DNA of 64,000 bases from CAVRUZ01 sp963724495 (GTDB taxonomy: Bacteria; Actinomycetota; Actinomycetes; Propionibacteriales; DAIQRJ01). Made by a program: the position numbers and the translations under genes. Shown here piece by piece: positions 18,210-26,668 of this stretch; position 1 is the stretch's first letter, and each line of letters begins with the position of its first letter. The stretch spans positions 62,001 to 126,000 of the forward strand of contig CAVRUZ010000003.1 of NCBI GenBank assembly GCA_963724495.1, given 5' to 3'. The notes below the pieces were generated by a model. The model did not search any database, was not told the DNA's origin, and saw only the letters and a program-made list of their open reading frames with translations.

Positions 18210-18341
18210 CCGGGGAGGCTGCCACACCGGGTGGCCAGGGGCGGACGGTGCCACCGCCCGGGCCATCGGCTGCCGACGTCGCCTCCTACGGTGGAGGCCG
18301 ACTTGGAGCCTCGAGGTCCAAGCTCGCGGAGAAAGGGAGCG

Positions 18342-19517
18342 ATGCAGATGGTGGACCAGGTACGGCTCGGCATCATCGGATTCGGCCAGCAGGGCGGCAC
18401 GTACGCGCGGGCGATCAGTCAGGGTGAGGTGCCGAGCATGACCGTCGGTGCCATCGCCGACACCGATCCCGAGCGACGGCAGGCGATCCAGGAGCTCCAT
18501 CCCGGCGTCCATGTGTACGCGACGTACGAGGAGTTGCTCGACTCCGGTGATGTGGACGCGGTGATCACCACCGTCCCGCACTACCTGCACCCGGAGGTCG
18601 GGATGGCCGCGCTCGACCGCGGCCTGCACGCGTTGATCGAGAAGCCGGCCGCCGTGTACACCAAGCAGGTCCGCGAGCTGAACGAGTTCGCTGCGGGCAA
18701 GCCCGATCTGACCTTCGGGATCATGTTCAACCAGCGGAACAACCCGCTCTACAAGGCGATCAAGGCCATCGTCGATTCCGGTGACATCGGCCCGATCCGC
18801 CACACCAACTGGGTGATCACCACCTGGTGGCGGCCGCAGGGCTACTACGACCAGAGCGCCTGGCGGGCGACCTGGGGCGGCGAGGGCGGCGGTGTGCTCG
18901 TGAATCAGGCACCGCACCAGCTTGACCTGTGGCAGTGGATCTGCGGAGTCCCCAAGTCGGTTTTCGCCAAGGTGGCTTACGGATTCCGTCGCGACATCGC
19001 CGTGGAGGACGAGGTGACCGCTGTTGTCGACTACGGCAACGGAGCATCCGGAGTCCTGGTCACGGCCACGCACGACATCTTCGGCACCGATCGGCTGGAG
19101 ATCCTTGGCGACTCCGGCAAGATCGTGGTGGACGGCAGCAAGGTGGCCACGGTGACCCGTCTTTCCAAGCCTGAGCAGGAGATCAGCCAGGAAGTCGACG
19201 CAGAGACGGCCCGCGGGCTGTTCTCCGGCAAGGCCAAGATCCCGGACTACTCCAGCACCGAGACGCTGGAGTTCGAGTCCCAGTGGGGCGGTCAGCACGC
19301 CGGCGTGCTGGAGAACTTCGCGCGCAACATCATCGACGGCACGCCACTGCTCGCGCCCGGCACGGACGGCATCAACGGCGTCCGGCTCGCCAACGCGATC
19401 CACCTGTCCAGCTGGCTCGGCCACGAGGTCCCGCTCGAGTTCGACGAGGAGCAGTACCTCACCGAGCTCAACCGCCGCATCCAGGCCGAGGGCGGCGACT
19501 GGCCCGCCCGCCACTGA
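18342..19517 (+). CDS. Gfo/Idh/MocA-family oxidoreductase
   Basis: The start is ATG 18342 (MQMVDQVRLGIIGFGQQGG) after AAAGGGAG. The NAD(P) Rossmann motif is GIIGFGQQGG, the EKP motif with the catalytic lysine is LIEKPAAVYT, and the long C-terminal alpha/beta domain carries the substrate pocket (NQAPHQLDLWQWICG, which includes the conserved Asp/His). At 391 residues it is of normal length. Members oxidise or reduce sugars, inositols or sugar alcohols. It belongs with the other carbohydrate enzymes in the window, but no transporter is adjacent. A short inverted-repeat element follows its stop. Confidence 0.9.
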   Translation: MQMVDQVRLGIIGFGQQGGTYARAISQGEVPSMTVGAIADTDPERRQAIQELHPGVHVYATYEELLDSGDVDAVITTVPHYLHPEVGMAALDRGLHALIEKPAAVYTKQVRELNEFAAGKPDLTFGIMFNQRNNPLYKAIKAIVDSGDIGPIRHTNWVITTWWRPQGYYDQSAWRATWGGEGGGVLVNQAPHQLDLWQWICGVPKSVFAKVAYGFRRDIAVEDEVTAVVDYGNGASGVLVTATHDIFGTDRLEILGDSGKIVVDGSKVATVTRLSKPEQEISQEVDAETARGLFSGKAKIPDYSSTETLEFESQWGGQHAGVLENFARNIIDGTPLLAPGTDGINGVRLANAIHLSSWLGHEVPLEFDEEQYLTELNRRIQAEGGDWPARH

Positions 19518-19534
19518 CCGCCCGCCCCGCCCGC

Positions 19535-19616
19535 CGCCCAAGAGTGGCCGCCACATTCGCGGATCCAGTCGTGGTCCAGCCGCGATTCAGGCGACTGGAT
19601 GGCCAATTTCTCAGGG
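19535..19616. repeat. candidate diverged copy of the inverted-repeat element (copy C)
   Basis: The right end GCGACTGGATGGCCAATTTC then TCAGGG resembles the right end of copy B (GCGACTGGCCGCCACTTTTC then AGGG). The left end CGCCCAAGAGTGGCCGCCAC resembles CCCTGAAAAGTGG with about 9 of 13 matches. The interior contains ATCCAGTCG paired with CGACTGGAT, so it can fold. It lies 17 bp after the Gfo/Idh/MocA stop and beside the DUF559 remnant. Membership is weaker than for copies A and B. Confidence 0.4.
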
Positions 19617-19649
19617 ACTTCGGTACCTGCGGGGTGCCGGCGTTGACGG

Positions 19650-20400
19650 GCGCGAAGAGCCTCGGCTGATGTCGGCGACGACTGGATCGGGGCGACAGTG
19701 CAGCATCCGCCAGGTGAAGCGGAGCACGGTCCAGCCCGGCGAGGTCACGACCTGTTCTGTCGAGTGCGGTCGGACTCGAACGCGAGCGGGTCGTCGTGGA
19801 ACTGGCGGCCGTCGATCTCGACGGCAACCGTTCAGGCCAGGAAAGGCAATGTCGAGGTAGTAGATGCGAGCCTCCACCAGGATGCCCGATAGTTCGAACG
19901 CCAGCCCGCGAGCCGGCTCACGTCGCAGGAGCCGATGAGCACTCGCGCTCCGCGGCCGACCAGGGTTCGTCGCGAGAGTCAGAGGAGCAGTCGCCGCGAC
20001 GGGTGTTGTCCCGGCGACCGGGCAACTGGCCAGGGCCGTGCGCAGCCAGACCAGCGTGGCGGCACGGTTCGGAGGACGCGGTCGATGGCGCCGGGCCGTC
20101 ATCAGCCACGCACAGGTCCAGGGCAGTCAGCGCGGGCGAGGTGTAGCGGAGCACTGCCGACTTGCCACACGAGTCGTGGCTGGCACCGTCCGTCGTTCGA
20201 AAGCGAAGCCCGGCGTGCTTGGTACGCGGCAGCGGCCGATCGCCGACACGACGTCGACGCGGTGAGTCGGCCAGAACGAGACGGCTGCGGCGATTTCTCC
20301 GGTGAGGATGGCATCCGAGGAGCCAGAACATCAGGGCTCGCGCTCGCAGCACGGGCGTGGGCTCAGACGCCCACCTCGGCATAGACACCAGGCAAAGAAT
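19650..20400 (-). pseudogene. decayed DUF559-type endonuclease-domain gene
   Basis: Reading leftward, several pieces in different frames match one ancestral protein in order: PGVYAEVG (near 20385), PTPVLRARALMFWLL, LRYTSPALTALDLCVADD, DSRDEPWSAAERE, a YYLDIAFPGL strand, and finally VTSPGWTVLRFTWRML and RPDPVVADISR (about 19660-19740). These are landmarks of the AbiEi-N/DUF559 very-short-patch-repair-like family found in many actinobacteria, where the last part is the nuclease-like core (TAGWxVLRFTW). Frame changes and internal stops show that it is not translatable now. No functional copy is in the window. Confidence 0.75.
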
Positions 20401-20619
20401 CCGTTGTCAGCTCCCCGGCATCGCGTCGGTGGTCGAGGACGCGAGACCCGCGGGGCTGGTTCCGTCGCACGTACAGGCCCAGGACCGGGTGGCGGAAGGT
20501 GGGCAACATGGCAAGCTGAGCGTGCAGCCGAGCTTCGCGGGCGCCAACTCGGGGACGTCACTTCGCTACCCCGGCAGGTGTGCACAGACGCCGGATCCCT
20601 GTCCACAGTGGGCTGTCTC

Positions 20620-20705
20620 GGGCAGTAAGTGGCCGCCAGACTGCGAGAATCGGCGCCCCAGTTTCAGGGTGCTTGCGGGCGATCTGGTGGCCACAATTGC
20701 CCAGC
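20620..20705. repeat. candidate diverged copy of the inverted-repeat element (copy D)
   Basis: AGTGGCCGCCA at 20628-20638 is identical to the left inner end of copy C. The right side (GGGCGATCTGGTGGCCACAA then TTGCCCAG) resembles the right end of the family (GCGACTGG then GGCCA). The outer CCCTGAA arm is not conserved. It ends about 8 bp before the stop of the leftward TIM-barrel gene. Copies C and D bracket the decayed DUF559 gene. Confidence 0.35.
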
Positions 20706-20712
20706 CGGGCGG

Positions 20713-21573
20713 CTAGAACAGCGACTCGTAGCCCAGCGACACCAGGTTGCGGCGTGAGGTCTCCAGGCAGTCGTAGGGGTCGAGGCCGTACTGGTCGTCC
20801 TGCTCCACGAACAGGTAGTCGGCGCCGGACGCGATGCTCTGGTCGACGATCGCCTTCCAGTCCAGGTTGCCCTCGCCCACCTCGGCGAACTGGACGATCG
20901 CCGACCAGGTCTTGCTCCACGCCTCGCGGTCCCCACTCGCGAGGGCGTCGAAGGCAGCGTCGTCCGGTCGCGCGATGCGGTAGTCCTTCAGGTGCACGAG
21001 GTCGACCACGCCGGCGTACTCACGCAGCACGGTCACCGGGTCGCCGCCGCCGCGGTGGATCCAGTGCACGTCGAGCTCGAACCGCAGCCGCGGCGCCTCC
21101 GCGCGGATGATGTCGAGCAGGCGTTGGCCATCGAAGCGCGTGAACTCGATGTGGTGGTTGTGGTAGTAGAGCTGGATGCCGTGCTCGGCAAGCCGGCCGG
21201 CGGCATCGTCGGCGCCGCGACAGAACTCCTTGATGGTCTCGAGAGAGCGCAGCGCCGCCATGGGCAGCATGCCGATGCGCACCTTCGAGCAGTCCAAAGC
21301 TGCGCAGTCGCTGATGATCTTGTCCAGAGACGTGGTGAGCGACTCGTTCGCTGAGCCTGGCGGCGCATCGAGCGACGCCGACGTCGCCCCGATCTCGATC
21401 CCGAACTCGTCACGTGCCTTGGCCATCTGAGCGACGTTGTCGGGCGACATCGGGATCTGCGAGATCTCCACTGCCCGGTACCCGATGTCTGCGACCTTGC
21501 GCAGTGCCTCGTACGGACCTACCTCCGCGACGTGGCCGCGGATCATCATCGCCTGCACACCGACGCGCGCCAT
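20713..21573 (-). CDS. sugar phosphate isomerase/epimerase (TIM-barrel) family protein
   Basis: From ATG 21573, behind an AGGAGA site, the protein reads MARVGVQAMMIRGHVAEVGP. It is an AP-endonuclease-2-like TIM barrel: LRKVADIGYRAVEIS, then the metal-binding region LYYHNHHIEF, ELDVHWIHRGG, and VDLVHLKDYR, all typical of xylose-isomerase-like IolE/IolI/hydroxypyruvate isomerase relatives. Length is 286 residues. The substrate is a sugar or inositol derivative of unknown identity. Separate from its neighbours but transcribed in the same direction as the aldo/keto reductase upstream (127 bp gap). Confidence 0.88.
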   Translation of the reverse strand: MARVGVQAMMIRGHVAEVGPYEALRKVADIGYRAVEISQIPMSPDNVAQMAKARDEFGIEIGATSASLDAPPGSANESLTTSLDKIISDCAALDCSKVRIGMLPMAALRSLETIKEFCRGADDAAGRLAEHGIQLYYHNHHIEFTRFDGQRLLDIIRAEAPRLRFELDVHWIHRGGGDPVTVLREYAGVVDLVHLKDYRIARPDDAAFDALASGDREAWSKTWSAIVQFAEVGEGNLDWKAIVDQSIASGADYLFVEQDDQYGLDPYDCLETSRRNLVSLGYESLF

Positions 21574-21700
21574 CTGGCTGTCTCCTGTTCCGAAGGGGGT
21601 CGAACAACGGCCATCGTCACCCGTGCGCCAACCAGGACAGAGCCCAGAGGCCGCAGTAGGCCGGGTGCGGCCGTGCCTGGCGCGATGTCCGCTGCGGCCG

Positions 21701-22675
21701 TCAGAAGCTCCGCTCGTGCGGCACGTACGGCGCCTCCAGGGCTGCCACTTCGTCGTCGGTGAGCGAGATGTCCAACGCTGCAACGGCATCACCGAGCTGA
21801 CCCAGCTTGCTCGCCCCGACGATCGGCGCGCTCACGACCGGATTGCGCAGCACCCAGGCAAGCGCTACCTGGGCACGCGGAATCCCACGGTCAGCCGCCA
21901 CCCGCGCAACGGCCTCCACCACCAGCCGGTCGGCCTCGTCGGTCTTGGTGTACAGCCGCTGGATCACCTGGTCGGTCCCGGAACGCGCCGTGCTCGTGTC
22001 CCAGTCGCGCGTGAGCCGCCCCCGCGCCAGTGGGCTCCAGGGGACCGTGCCGATGCCCTGGTCGATGCACAGCGGGTGCATCTCCCGCTCTTCCTCGCGC
22101 TGCATCAGGTTGTAGTGGTTCTGCATGCTCACGAACGGGGACCAGCCGTGAATCTTCTGTAGATACAGCGCTTTGCTGAACTGCCAGGCGAACATCGAGG
22201 ATGCGCCGATGTAGCGGACACGACCGGACTTCACCACGTCGTGCAGCGCTTCGAGCGTCTCCTCGATCGGGACCTCGTCGTCGAACCGGTGGATCTGGTA
22301 CAGGTCGATGTAGTCGACGTCGAGCCGTCGCAGGCTGGCGTCGACTTCGGTGAAGATCGCCTTGCGGGACAGGCCAGCGCCGTTCGGGCCCTCGTGCATC
22401 CGCCCGTGCACCTTGGTGGCGATCACGATCTCCTCGCGCCGGCACAGCTGCTTGAGCGCCCGCCCGACGATCTCCTCGCTGGTGCCGTCGGAGTACACGT
22501 TGGCCGTGTCGAAGAAGGTCACGCCGGCGTCGACCGCTTCGCGCAGCAACGGCAGGCTCTGCTCCTCCGGGAGCGTCCACTCGTGATTGCCGCGACTGGG
22601 CTCGCCGTAGGTCATGCAGCCGAGGGCGAGGCGGGAGATCTGCAGGCCGGTGGTTCCGAGTCGGGTGTAGTCCAT
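21701..22675 (-). CDS. aldo/keto reductase
   Basis: From ATG 22675 (MDYTRLGTTGLQISRLALGC). The AKR catalytic tetrad can be placed: Asp in FFDTANVYSDG with Tyr in the same segment, Lys in VIATKVHGR, and His in IDLYQIHRFD. The NADPH-binding C-terminal region (PIVGASKLGQLGD) is intact. At 324 residues it is full length, of the AKR11/AKR9-like group. It reduces aldehydes or ketoses; the substrate is unknown. It is in line with the TIM-barrel epimerase and may serve the same sugar pathway. Confidence 0.92.
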   Translation of the reverse strand: MDYTRLGTTGLQISRLALGCMTYGEPSRGNHEWTLPEEQSLPLLREAVDAGVTFFDTANVYSDGTSEEIVGRALKQLCRREEIVIATKVHGRMHEGPNGAGLSRKAIFTEVDASLRRLDVDYIDLYQIHRFDDEVPIEETLEALHDVVKSGRVRYIGASSMFAWQFSKALYLQKIHGWSPFVSMQNHYNLMQREEEREMHPLCIDQGIGTVPWSPLARGRLTRDWDTSTARSGTDQVIQRLYTKTDEADRLVVEAVARVAADRGIPRAQVALAWVLRNPVVSAPIVGASKLGQLGDAVAALDISLTDDEVAALEAPYVPHERSF

Positions 22676-22815
22676 CCGCGCGAGATTAGTCGGCTCGCCG
22701 GCAGGGTCGGATGCCGCCTGCACACTCCCACTCCCGGGCCTTGCCGTCGACACCTGCTTGCCAAGTCGACCGATTATCGATAGATTCCGAACGTAACTCG
22801 ATCGAGGGAGACCTG

Positions 22816-23278
22816 ATGGGAAAGCTGACCGTCCTGGCGCTACGCATCGTGCTGGGGATGGTGCTCGTGGGTTCGCTGTTCGTGCAGGTCGTGCTCGTCG
22901 CGGACCTCGCCGACGTGCCCTGGGAGCTCAGCGTCTTCATGGTCCTGGGCTTCCTCATCGTCGAGGTGACCGTGATCTGCGTGTGGCAGCTGTTGACGAT
23001 GGTGAAGCGAGGCACGGTCTTCTCACTCGCGGCCTTCCGATACGTCGACGTGATCATCGGCGCGGCTGCGGCCGGCTCCGCTGCTCACGTTCGCACTCGG
23101 AGTCGCGCTGGCACCGGGTGACGTGGCGCCGGGGATCGTGCTCCTGATCGGCGGGGCAGGAGTCGTGATAGCGGGGATTGCCCTTGTCGTGCTGGTGATG
23201 CGAATGCTGCTCGCCCAGGCGGTTGCTCGTGAAGCCGAGGCGCGCGACTTGCGCACCGAGCTGGACGAGGTGATCTGA
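22816..23278 (+). pseudogene. DUF2975-domain membrane protein, frameshifted
   Basis: A ribosome binding site GAGGGAGA precedes ATG 22816 (MGKLTVLALRIVLGMVLVGS). The first frame gives two membrane helices (LFVQVVLVADL, LGFLIVEVTVICVWQLLTMV) and a third partly. At about 23077-23081 the frame must shift, after which TFALGVALAPGDVAPGIVLL, GVVIAGIALVVLVMRMLLA and EAEARDLRTELDEVI continue to TGA 23276-23278. The joined product (about 153 residues, four helices) is the DUF2975 family. The stop overlaps the ATG of the next gene (TGATG). DUF2975 with a YozG-type regulator is a common small pair. Confidence 0.75.
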
Positions 23279-23508
23279 TGCCGATCGTCGTCGACATCGA
23301 CGTGATGCAGGCCAGGCGCAAGATGTCGGTTGGCGAGCTCGCGGACCAGGTCGGCATCACGCCCGCCAACCTGGCTGTGCTCAAGAACGGTCGCGCCAAG
23401 GCCGTGCGGTTCACGACGCTCGCAGCGCTCTGCGAGGTGCTCGAGTGCCAACCCGGAGACCTGCTGCGGTGGGAGCCCGAGGGCCAGACGGACGGGGCCG
23501 GGCAATGA
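23278..23508 (+). CDS. small XRE/Cro-CI helix-turn-helix regulator (YozG-like)
   Basis: A 76-residue protein starting at ATG 23278, which overlaps the DUF2975 stop. The helix-turn-helix is MSVGELADQVGITPANLAVL followed by KNGRAKAVRFTTLAALCEVL, and the end LECQPGDLLRWEPE is characteristic of the YozG/XRE group paired with DUF2975. It probably represses its own operon. Its stop overlaps the ATG of the ABC ATPase, so DUF2975, regulator, ATPase and permease form one tight operon. The linked operon suggests membrane-stress or export control. Confidence 0.88.
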   Translation: MPIVVDIDVMQARRKMSVGELADQVGITPANLAVLKNGRAKAVRFTTLAALCEVLECQPGDLLRWEPEGQTDGAGQ

Positions 23509-24446
23509 TCGAGGTCAGGGGCCTGACGAAGCGCTACGGCGATGTGCTGGCCGTCGACGACCTGAGCTTCGACGTCCACGACGGCTTGGTCACCGGCTTC
23601 CTCGGGCCCAACGGTGCGGGGAAGTCCACGACGATGCGGATGGTGCTCGGACTCGACCGGCCCACGTCGGGAACCGCGCTGGTGAACGGCCGTCCGTTCG
23701 CGACCCTGTCCGAGCCGCTGCGCGAGGTCGGCGCACTGCTCGATCCCGGCTCCGTGCACCCCGGCCGCACCGGCCGCAAGCACCTTCGAGTAGCGGCACG
23801 GTCGAACGGCATCCCGGAGCGGCGGGTCGAGGAGGTCATCGAGCAGGTCGGTCTCGGCAGCGCGGCCCGCCGCCGGATCAAGGGCTACTCGTTGGGTATG
23901 CGCCAGCGGCTCGGGATCGCCGCGGCACTGCTCGCCGACCCGCGGGTGCTGCTGTTCGACGAGCCGATCAACGGCCTGGACCTCGACGGCGTCTTGTGGA
24001 TCCGCTCACTGCTGCGCCAGCTCGCGGACGACGGCCGCACGGTGCTGGTCTCCAGCCACCTGATGAGCGAGATGCAGCAGACCGCCGATCGGCTGGTCGT
24101 CATCGGCCGGGGTCGCCTGATCGCCGACGCGACGACCGAGGACATCATGCGTGGCCTTGGACACCTCCAGGTGCGCGTGCGCACGTCGCACTCCGAGGTG
24201 CTCGCCACCCTGCTGACCGACCACGGCCTGACCTTCGAGCGAGTTGGCCCCGACGAACTGCGCGTGGAGGACAGCACAGCCGAGGACGTCGGCCACCTCG
24301 CCCACTCCCTCAACCTGCCCCTGCGCCACCTCTCCGAGGTCGAGCAGTCCCTCGAGGACGCCTACCTCGAGCTGACCGGGAGCAGCGTGGAATTCCACGG
24401 CCAGGAAGCGGAAGCCCCGCAAGAGACATCGGAGCGAGTCGGATGA
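23505..24446 (+). CDS. ABC transporter ATP-binding protein
   Basis: ATG 23505 overlaps the regulator stop (ATGA). The 313-residue ATPase has Walker A GPNGAGKSTT, signature YSLGMRQRLG, Walker B plus Glu LLFDEPINGLDLDG and H-loop SSHLMSE. The C-terminal portion (VRVRTSHSEVLATLLTDHGL, ELTGSSVEFHG) matches exporter ATPases of the bacitracin/lantibiotic-type group. It ends overlapping the permease start. Substrate unknown; antimicrobial or lipid export is the usual inference. Confidence 0.92.
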   Translation: MIEVRGLTKRYGDVLAVDDLSFDVHDGLVTGFLGPNGAGKSTTMRMVLGLDRPTSGTALVNGRPFATLSEPLREVGALLDPGSVHPGRTGRKHLRVAARSNGIPERRVEEVIEQVGLGSAARRRIKGYSLGMRQRLGIAAALLADPRVLLFDEPINGLDLDGVLWIRSLLRQLADDGRTVLVSSHLMSEMQQTADRLVVIGRGRLIADATTEDIMRGLGHLQVRVRTSHSEVLATLLTDHGLTFERVGPDELRVEDSTAEDVGHLAHSLNLPLRHLSEVEQSLEDAYLELTGSSVEFHGQEAEAPQETSERVG

Positions 24447-25254
24447 GTGCCACAACGACCAGTCGGGTATCGCGGGAAGTCGCAGTCGACGTCTCGACGC
24501 TGCGGGTGTTCGCCCGCACCTGTGCCGCCGAGTGGACCCGGCTGTGGTCGGTCCGGGGAACGTGGGCGTTCCTGATCGCAGCGGCCGTCGTGATGCTGGG
24601 CCTCGGCACCCTCCTGGGGTTCGAGTCGGCTGCCGATCCGGCGGAGATCCAGGGCGGTCCGGCGTGGGAGACGGCCCAGTTCATCGCCATGCCGGCGCAG
24701 TTCGCGCTGCTCGCCCTGGCCCTCACGTCGGTCACGTCCGACTACGCCACCGGCGGGATCATTCCGACCCTGCAGTGGACGCCGCGCCGCACGGTCCTGT
24801 ACTTCGCCCGCACGCATCGTCACGGTCGTCACCGCCACCGGGATCGGCGTGCTCCTGGCCTGTGGCGCTGCCCTGCTGGCCTACACCACCGCCACGGGCG
24901 CGCTCGTCCTGCCTGCGGACAAGGGCGTCGACATGGTCGCCACCGTGGCGTTCGTCCTCGCCACCGGAACCACCCTTGCGGTCGGACTCGGGTTCCTCCT
25001 CCGCAACACCGCGGCCGTCCTCATCTCGGTGTTCCTCCTGGTGCTGGTGCTGCCCCTGCTCCTGCCGGCGTTCGGCGAGTGGCTGACCACGGTCGCCAAA
25101 CTCCTGCCCGGATCAGGAGTGACGTTCCTCCTTGCTTGGCGAACCACAAGGGCGGATGACCGAGACGTCCTCGATCACGGTCCTGTTGGCCTGGGCCGGC
25201 GGCATCCTCCTGCTCGGTTGGCTGCGACTGCTGCGCGACGACGCCAACCGCTGA
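24443..25254 (+). pseudogene. ABC transporter permease, doubly frameshifted
   Basis: ATG 24443 overlaps the ATPase stop. Frame one: MSATTTSRVSREVAVDVSTL, then WAFLIAAAVVMLGLGTLLGF, FIAMPAQFALLALALTSVTS and TGGIIPTLQWTPRRTVLYFA. At about 24811-24816 the frame must shift to read RIVTVVTATGIGVLLACGAA through VFLLVLVLPLLLPAF and the GSGVTFLL segment. At about 25138-25147 it shifts again to read GEPQGRMTETSSITVLLAWA and LLLGWLRLLRDDANR, stopping at 25254. Joined, it is about 270 residues with six membrane segments, the partner of the ATPase. Confidence 0.72.
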
Positions 25255-25328
25255 TCGGCGGCCGCTCCGAAGCGGTGCGACCATGTGCAGATGACGGACT
25301 CCCCGACGTCCGACGAGGCAGACGGCCG

Positions 25329-25934
25329 ATGTCGCCGACAGAGGTGATCGCGGTCGTCGACTGGCGCCAGCAGGTCCACGCGCTCTACGCCGAGGTGCGC
25401 GACCTGGCTGCGAAGGGTCAGGCCGAGGAGGCGCACGACCGCTGGCGCACCGTGCGCGACCACCTGTTCGGATCGCACCCGGCGTCACCGATTACGGATC
25501 AGAGCGGCTTTGCCGGACTGCCGACCGCGGCCTACGACCCGACGTGGCGGTTGACGGCCGAGGTGGAGCAGGGCGACGGCCACCGCATCGTGGTCCCCAC
25601 CGGAACCGATGGCGACGTGGCGTTCGTTCGGGTAGGGACGGTCGACCTCGATCGCGTCGGCCGGCTGGACGTGTGGTGGCACAGCGGGTACGGCGGCGGA
25701 CTCTTCCTGCCGATCCGCGACGGCCTGGCCGGCTCGCGGACCTACGGCGGCGGCCGCTATCTGCTCGACACCGCGAAGGGTGCCGACCTGGGCAGTGAGG
25801 AAACGCGGATCGTCGTCGATCTCAACTTCGCCTACAACCCTTCCTGCGCCTACGACCCGATGTGGGCCTGCCCGCTGGCGCAGCCGGGGAATGTCACCGA
25901 TGTCGAGGTCCCGGTGGGCGAACTGATGGCCTGA
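25329..25934 (+). CDS. DUF1684-domain protein
   Basis: The start is set at ATG 25329 (MSPTEVIAVVDWRQQVHALY). The core shows the DUF1684 pattern: DHLFGSHPASPI near residue 45, WWHSGYGGGLFLPIRDGLAG, TYGGGRYLLDTAKGADLG, and the signature LNFAYNPSCAYDPMWACPLA, ending with GNVTDVEVPVGE. Length is 201 residues. The family has no assigned activity. The gene follows the ABC operon (75 bp gap) in the same direction. An upstream short frame (MTDSPTSDEADG) could belong to a longer N-terminus if there is another indel. Confidence 0.85.
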   Translation: MSPTEVIAVVDWRQQVHALYAEVRDLAAKGQAEEAHDRWRTVRDHLFGSHPASPITDQSGFAGLPTAAYDPTWRLTAEVEQGDGHRIVVPTGTDGDVAFVRVGTVDLDRVGRLDVWWHSGYGGGLFLPIRDGLAGSRTYGGGRYLLDTAKGADLGSEETRIVVDLNFAYNPSCAYDPMWACPLAQPGNVTDVEVPVGELMA

Positions 25935-25986
25935 GCAGGAGTCACCCGGCGACATCGTCGGCACGCTGACCGGGAAGAGTGGCCCG

Positions 25987-26664
25987 GTGAACCCCGAACA
26001 GGACAAGCGCGAGCCGGACGACGTTGCCAGCGCACTGGCCGCGGTGTCGATAGCCGCCGGTGATCCCACTGGATGGTTCGAGGAGCTCTACCTCAGGGCT
26101 GGACGCGGTGAGGCCGAACTGCCATGGGACCGCGGAACCGCTCATCCGCTCCTGGTCGACTGGGCAACCGGGCGAGTAGGTGCCGGTGCCCGCGCGATGG
26201 TGGTCGGGTGCGGCCCCGGGCATGACGCGGAATACCTTGCCCAGCTGGGCTTTTCGGTCACGGCGTTCGACATCTCGCCCTCGGCGATCGAGCAGGCCCG
26301 GGCTCGCCATGCGGGGTCGGGAGTGACCTACACGGTCGCCGACCTGCTCGACCTTCCGTCGGAGTGGCCGGGCACCTTCGACCTGGTCGTCGAGGCGATG
26401 ACCGTGCAATCCATGCCGCGGACACTGCGATCACGCGCGACCGCGGCCGTCAGTTCGCTGGTCGCGCCTGGCGGAACCTTGCTGGTGATCGGCGTCTACC
26501 TGCCACCGGGGGCATCACTCGCTGACGGGCCACCGTTCCTGCTGACCCATGCCGAGGTCGCGGCCTTCGGAGCGGATGGGCTGGTGCCGCGCGGCGTCAT
26601 CGAGGCAGAGACGAGGAAGAACGAACCACCGCGCTACCGGGCTGAGTTCATCCGGCCGGCATGA
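25987..26664 (+). CDS. class I SAM-dependent methyltransferase (TPMT-like)
   Basis: A 225-residue protein from GTG 25987. AMVVGCGPGHDAEYLAQLGF is motif I with the SAM-binding glycines, VTAFDISPSAIEQAR is motif II with the acidic residue, and DLLDLPSEWPGTFDLVVEAM is the later motif. The N-terminal WFEELYLRAGRGEAELPWDRG pattern is typical of the thiopurine-methyltransferase-like family. The acceptor is unknown. It is convergent with the lipoate-ligase gene (4 bp gap). Confidence 0.88.
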   Translation: MNPEQDKREPDDVASALAAVSIAAGDPTGWFEELYLRAGRGEAELPWDRGTAHPLLVDWATGRVGAGARAMVVGCGPGHDAEYLAQLGFSVTAFDISPSAIEQARARHAGSGVTYTVADLLDLPSEWPGTFDLVVEAMTVQSMPRTLRSRATAAVSSLVAPGGTLLVIGVYLPPGASLADGPPFLLTHAEVAAFGADGLVPRGVIEAETRKNEPPRYRAEFIRPA

Positions 26665-26668
26665 ACGA

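Noticed and set aside
17157..19556. A 799-codon minus-strand frame
   Set aside because: Only its central portion encodes the GNAT protein; the part antisense to the Gfo/Idh/MocA gene and the part in the NUDIX region are shadows.
23330..25159. A 609-codon plus-strand frame across the ABC operon
   Set aside because: It is an alternative frame of the intact ATPase and of the permease; only the permease part has meaning and is already described as frameshifted.
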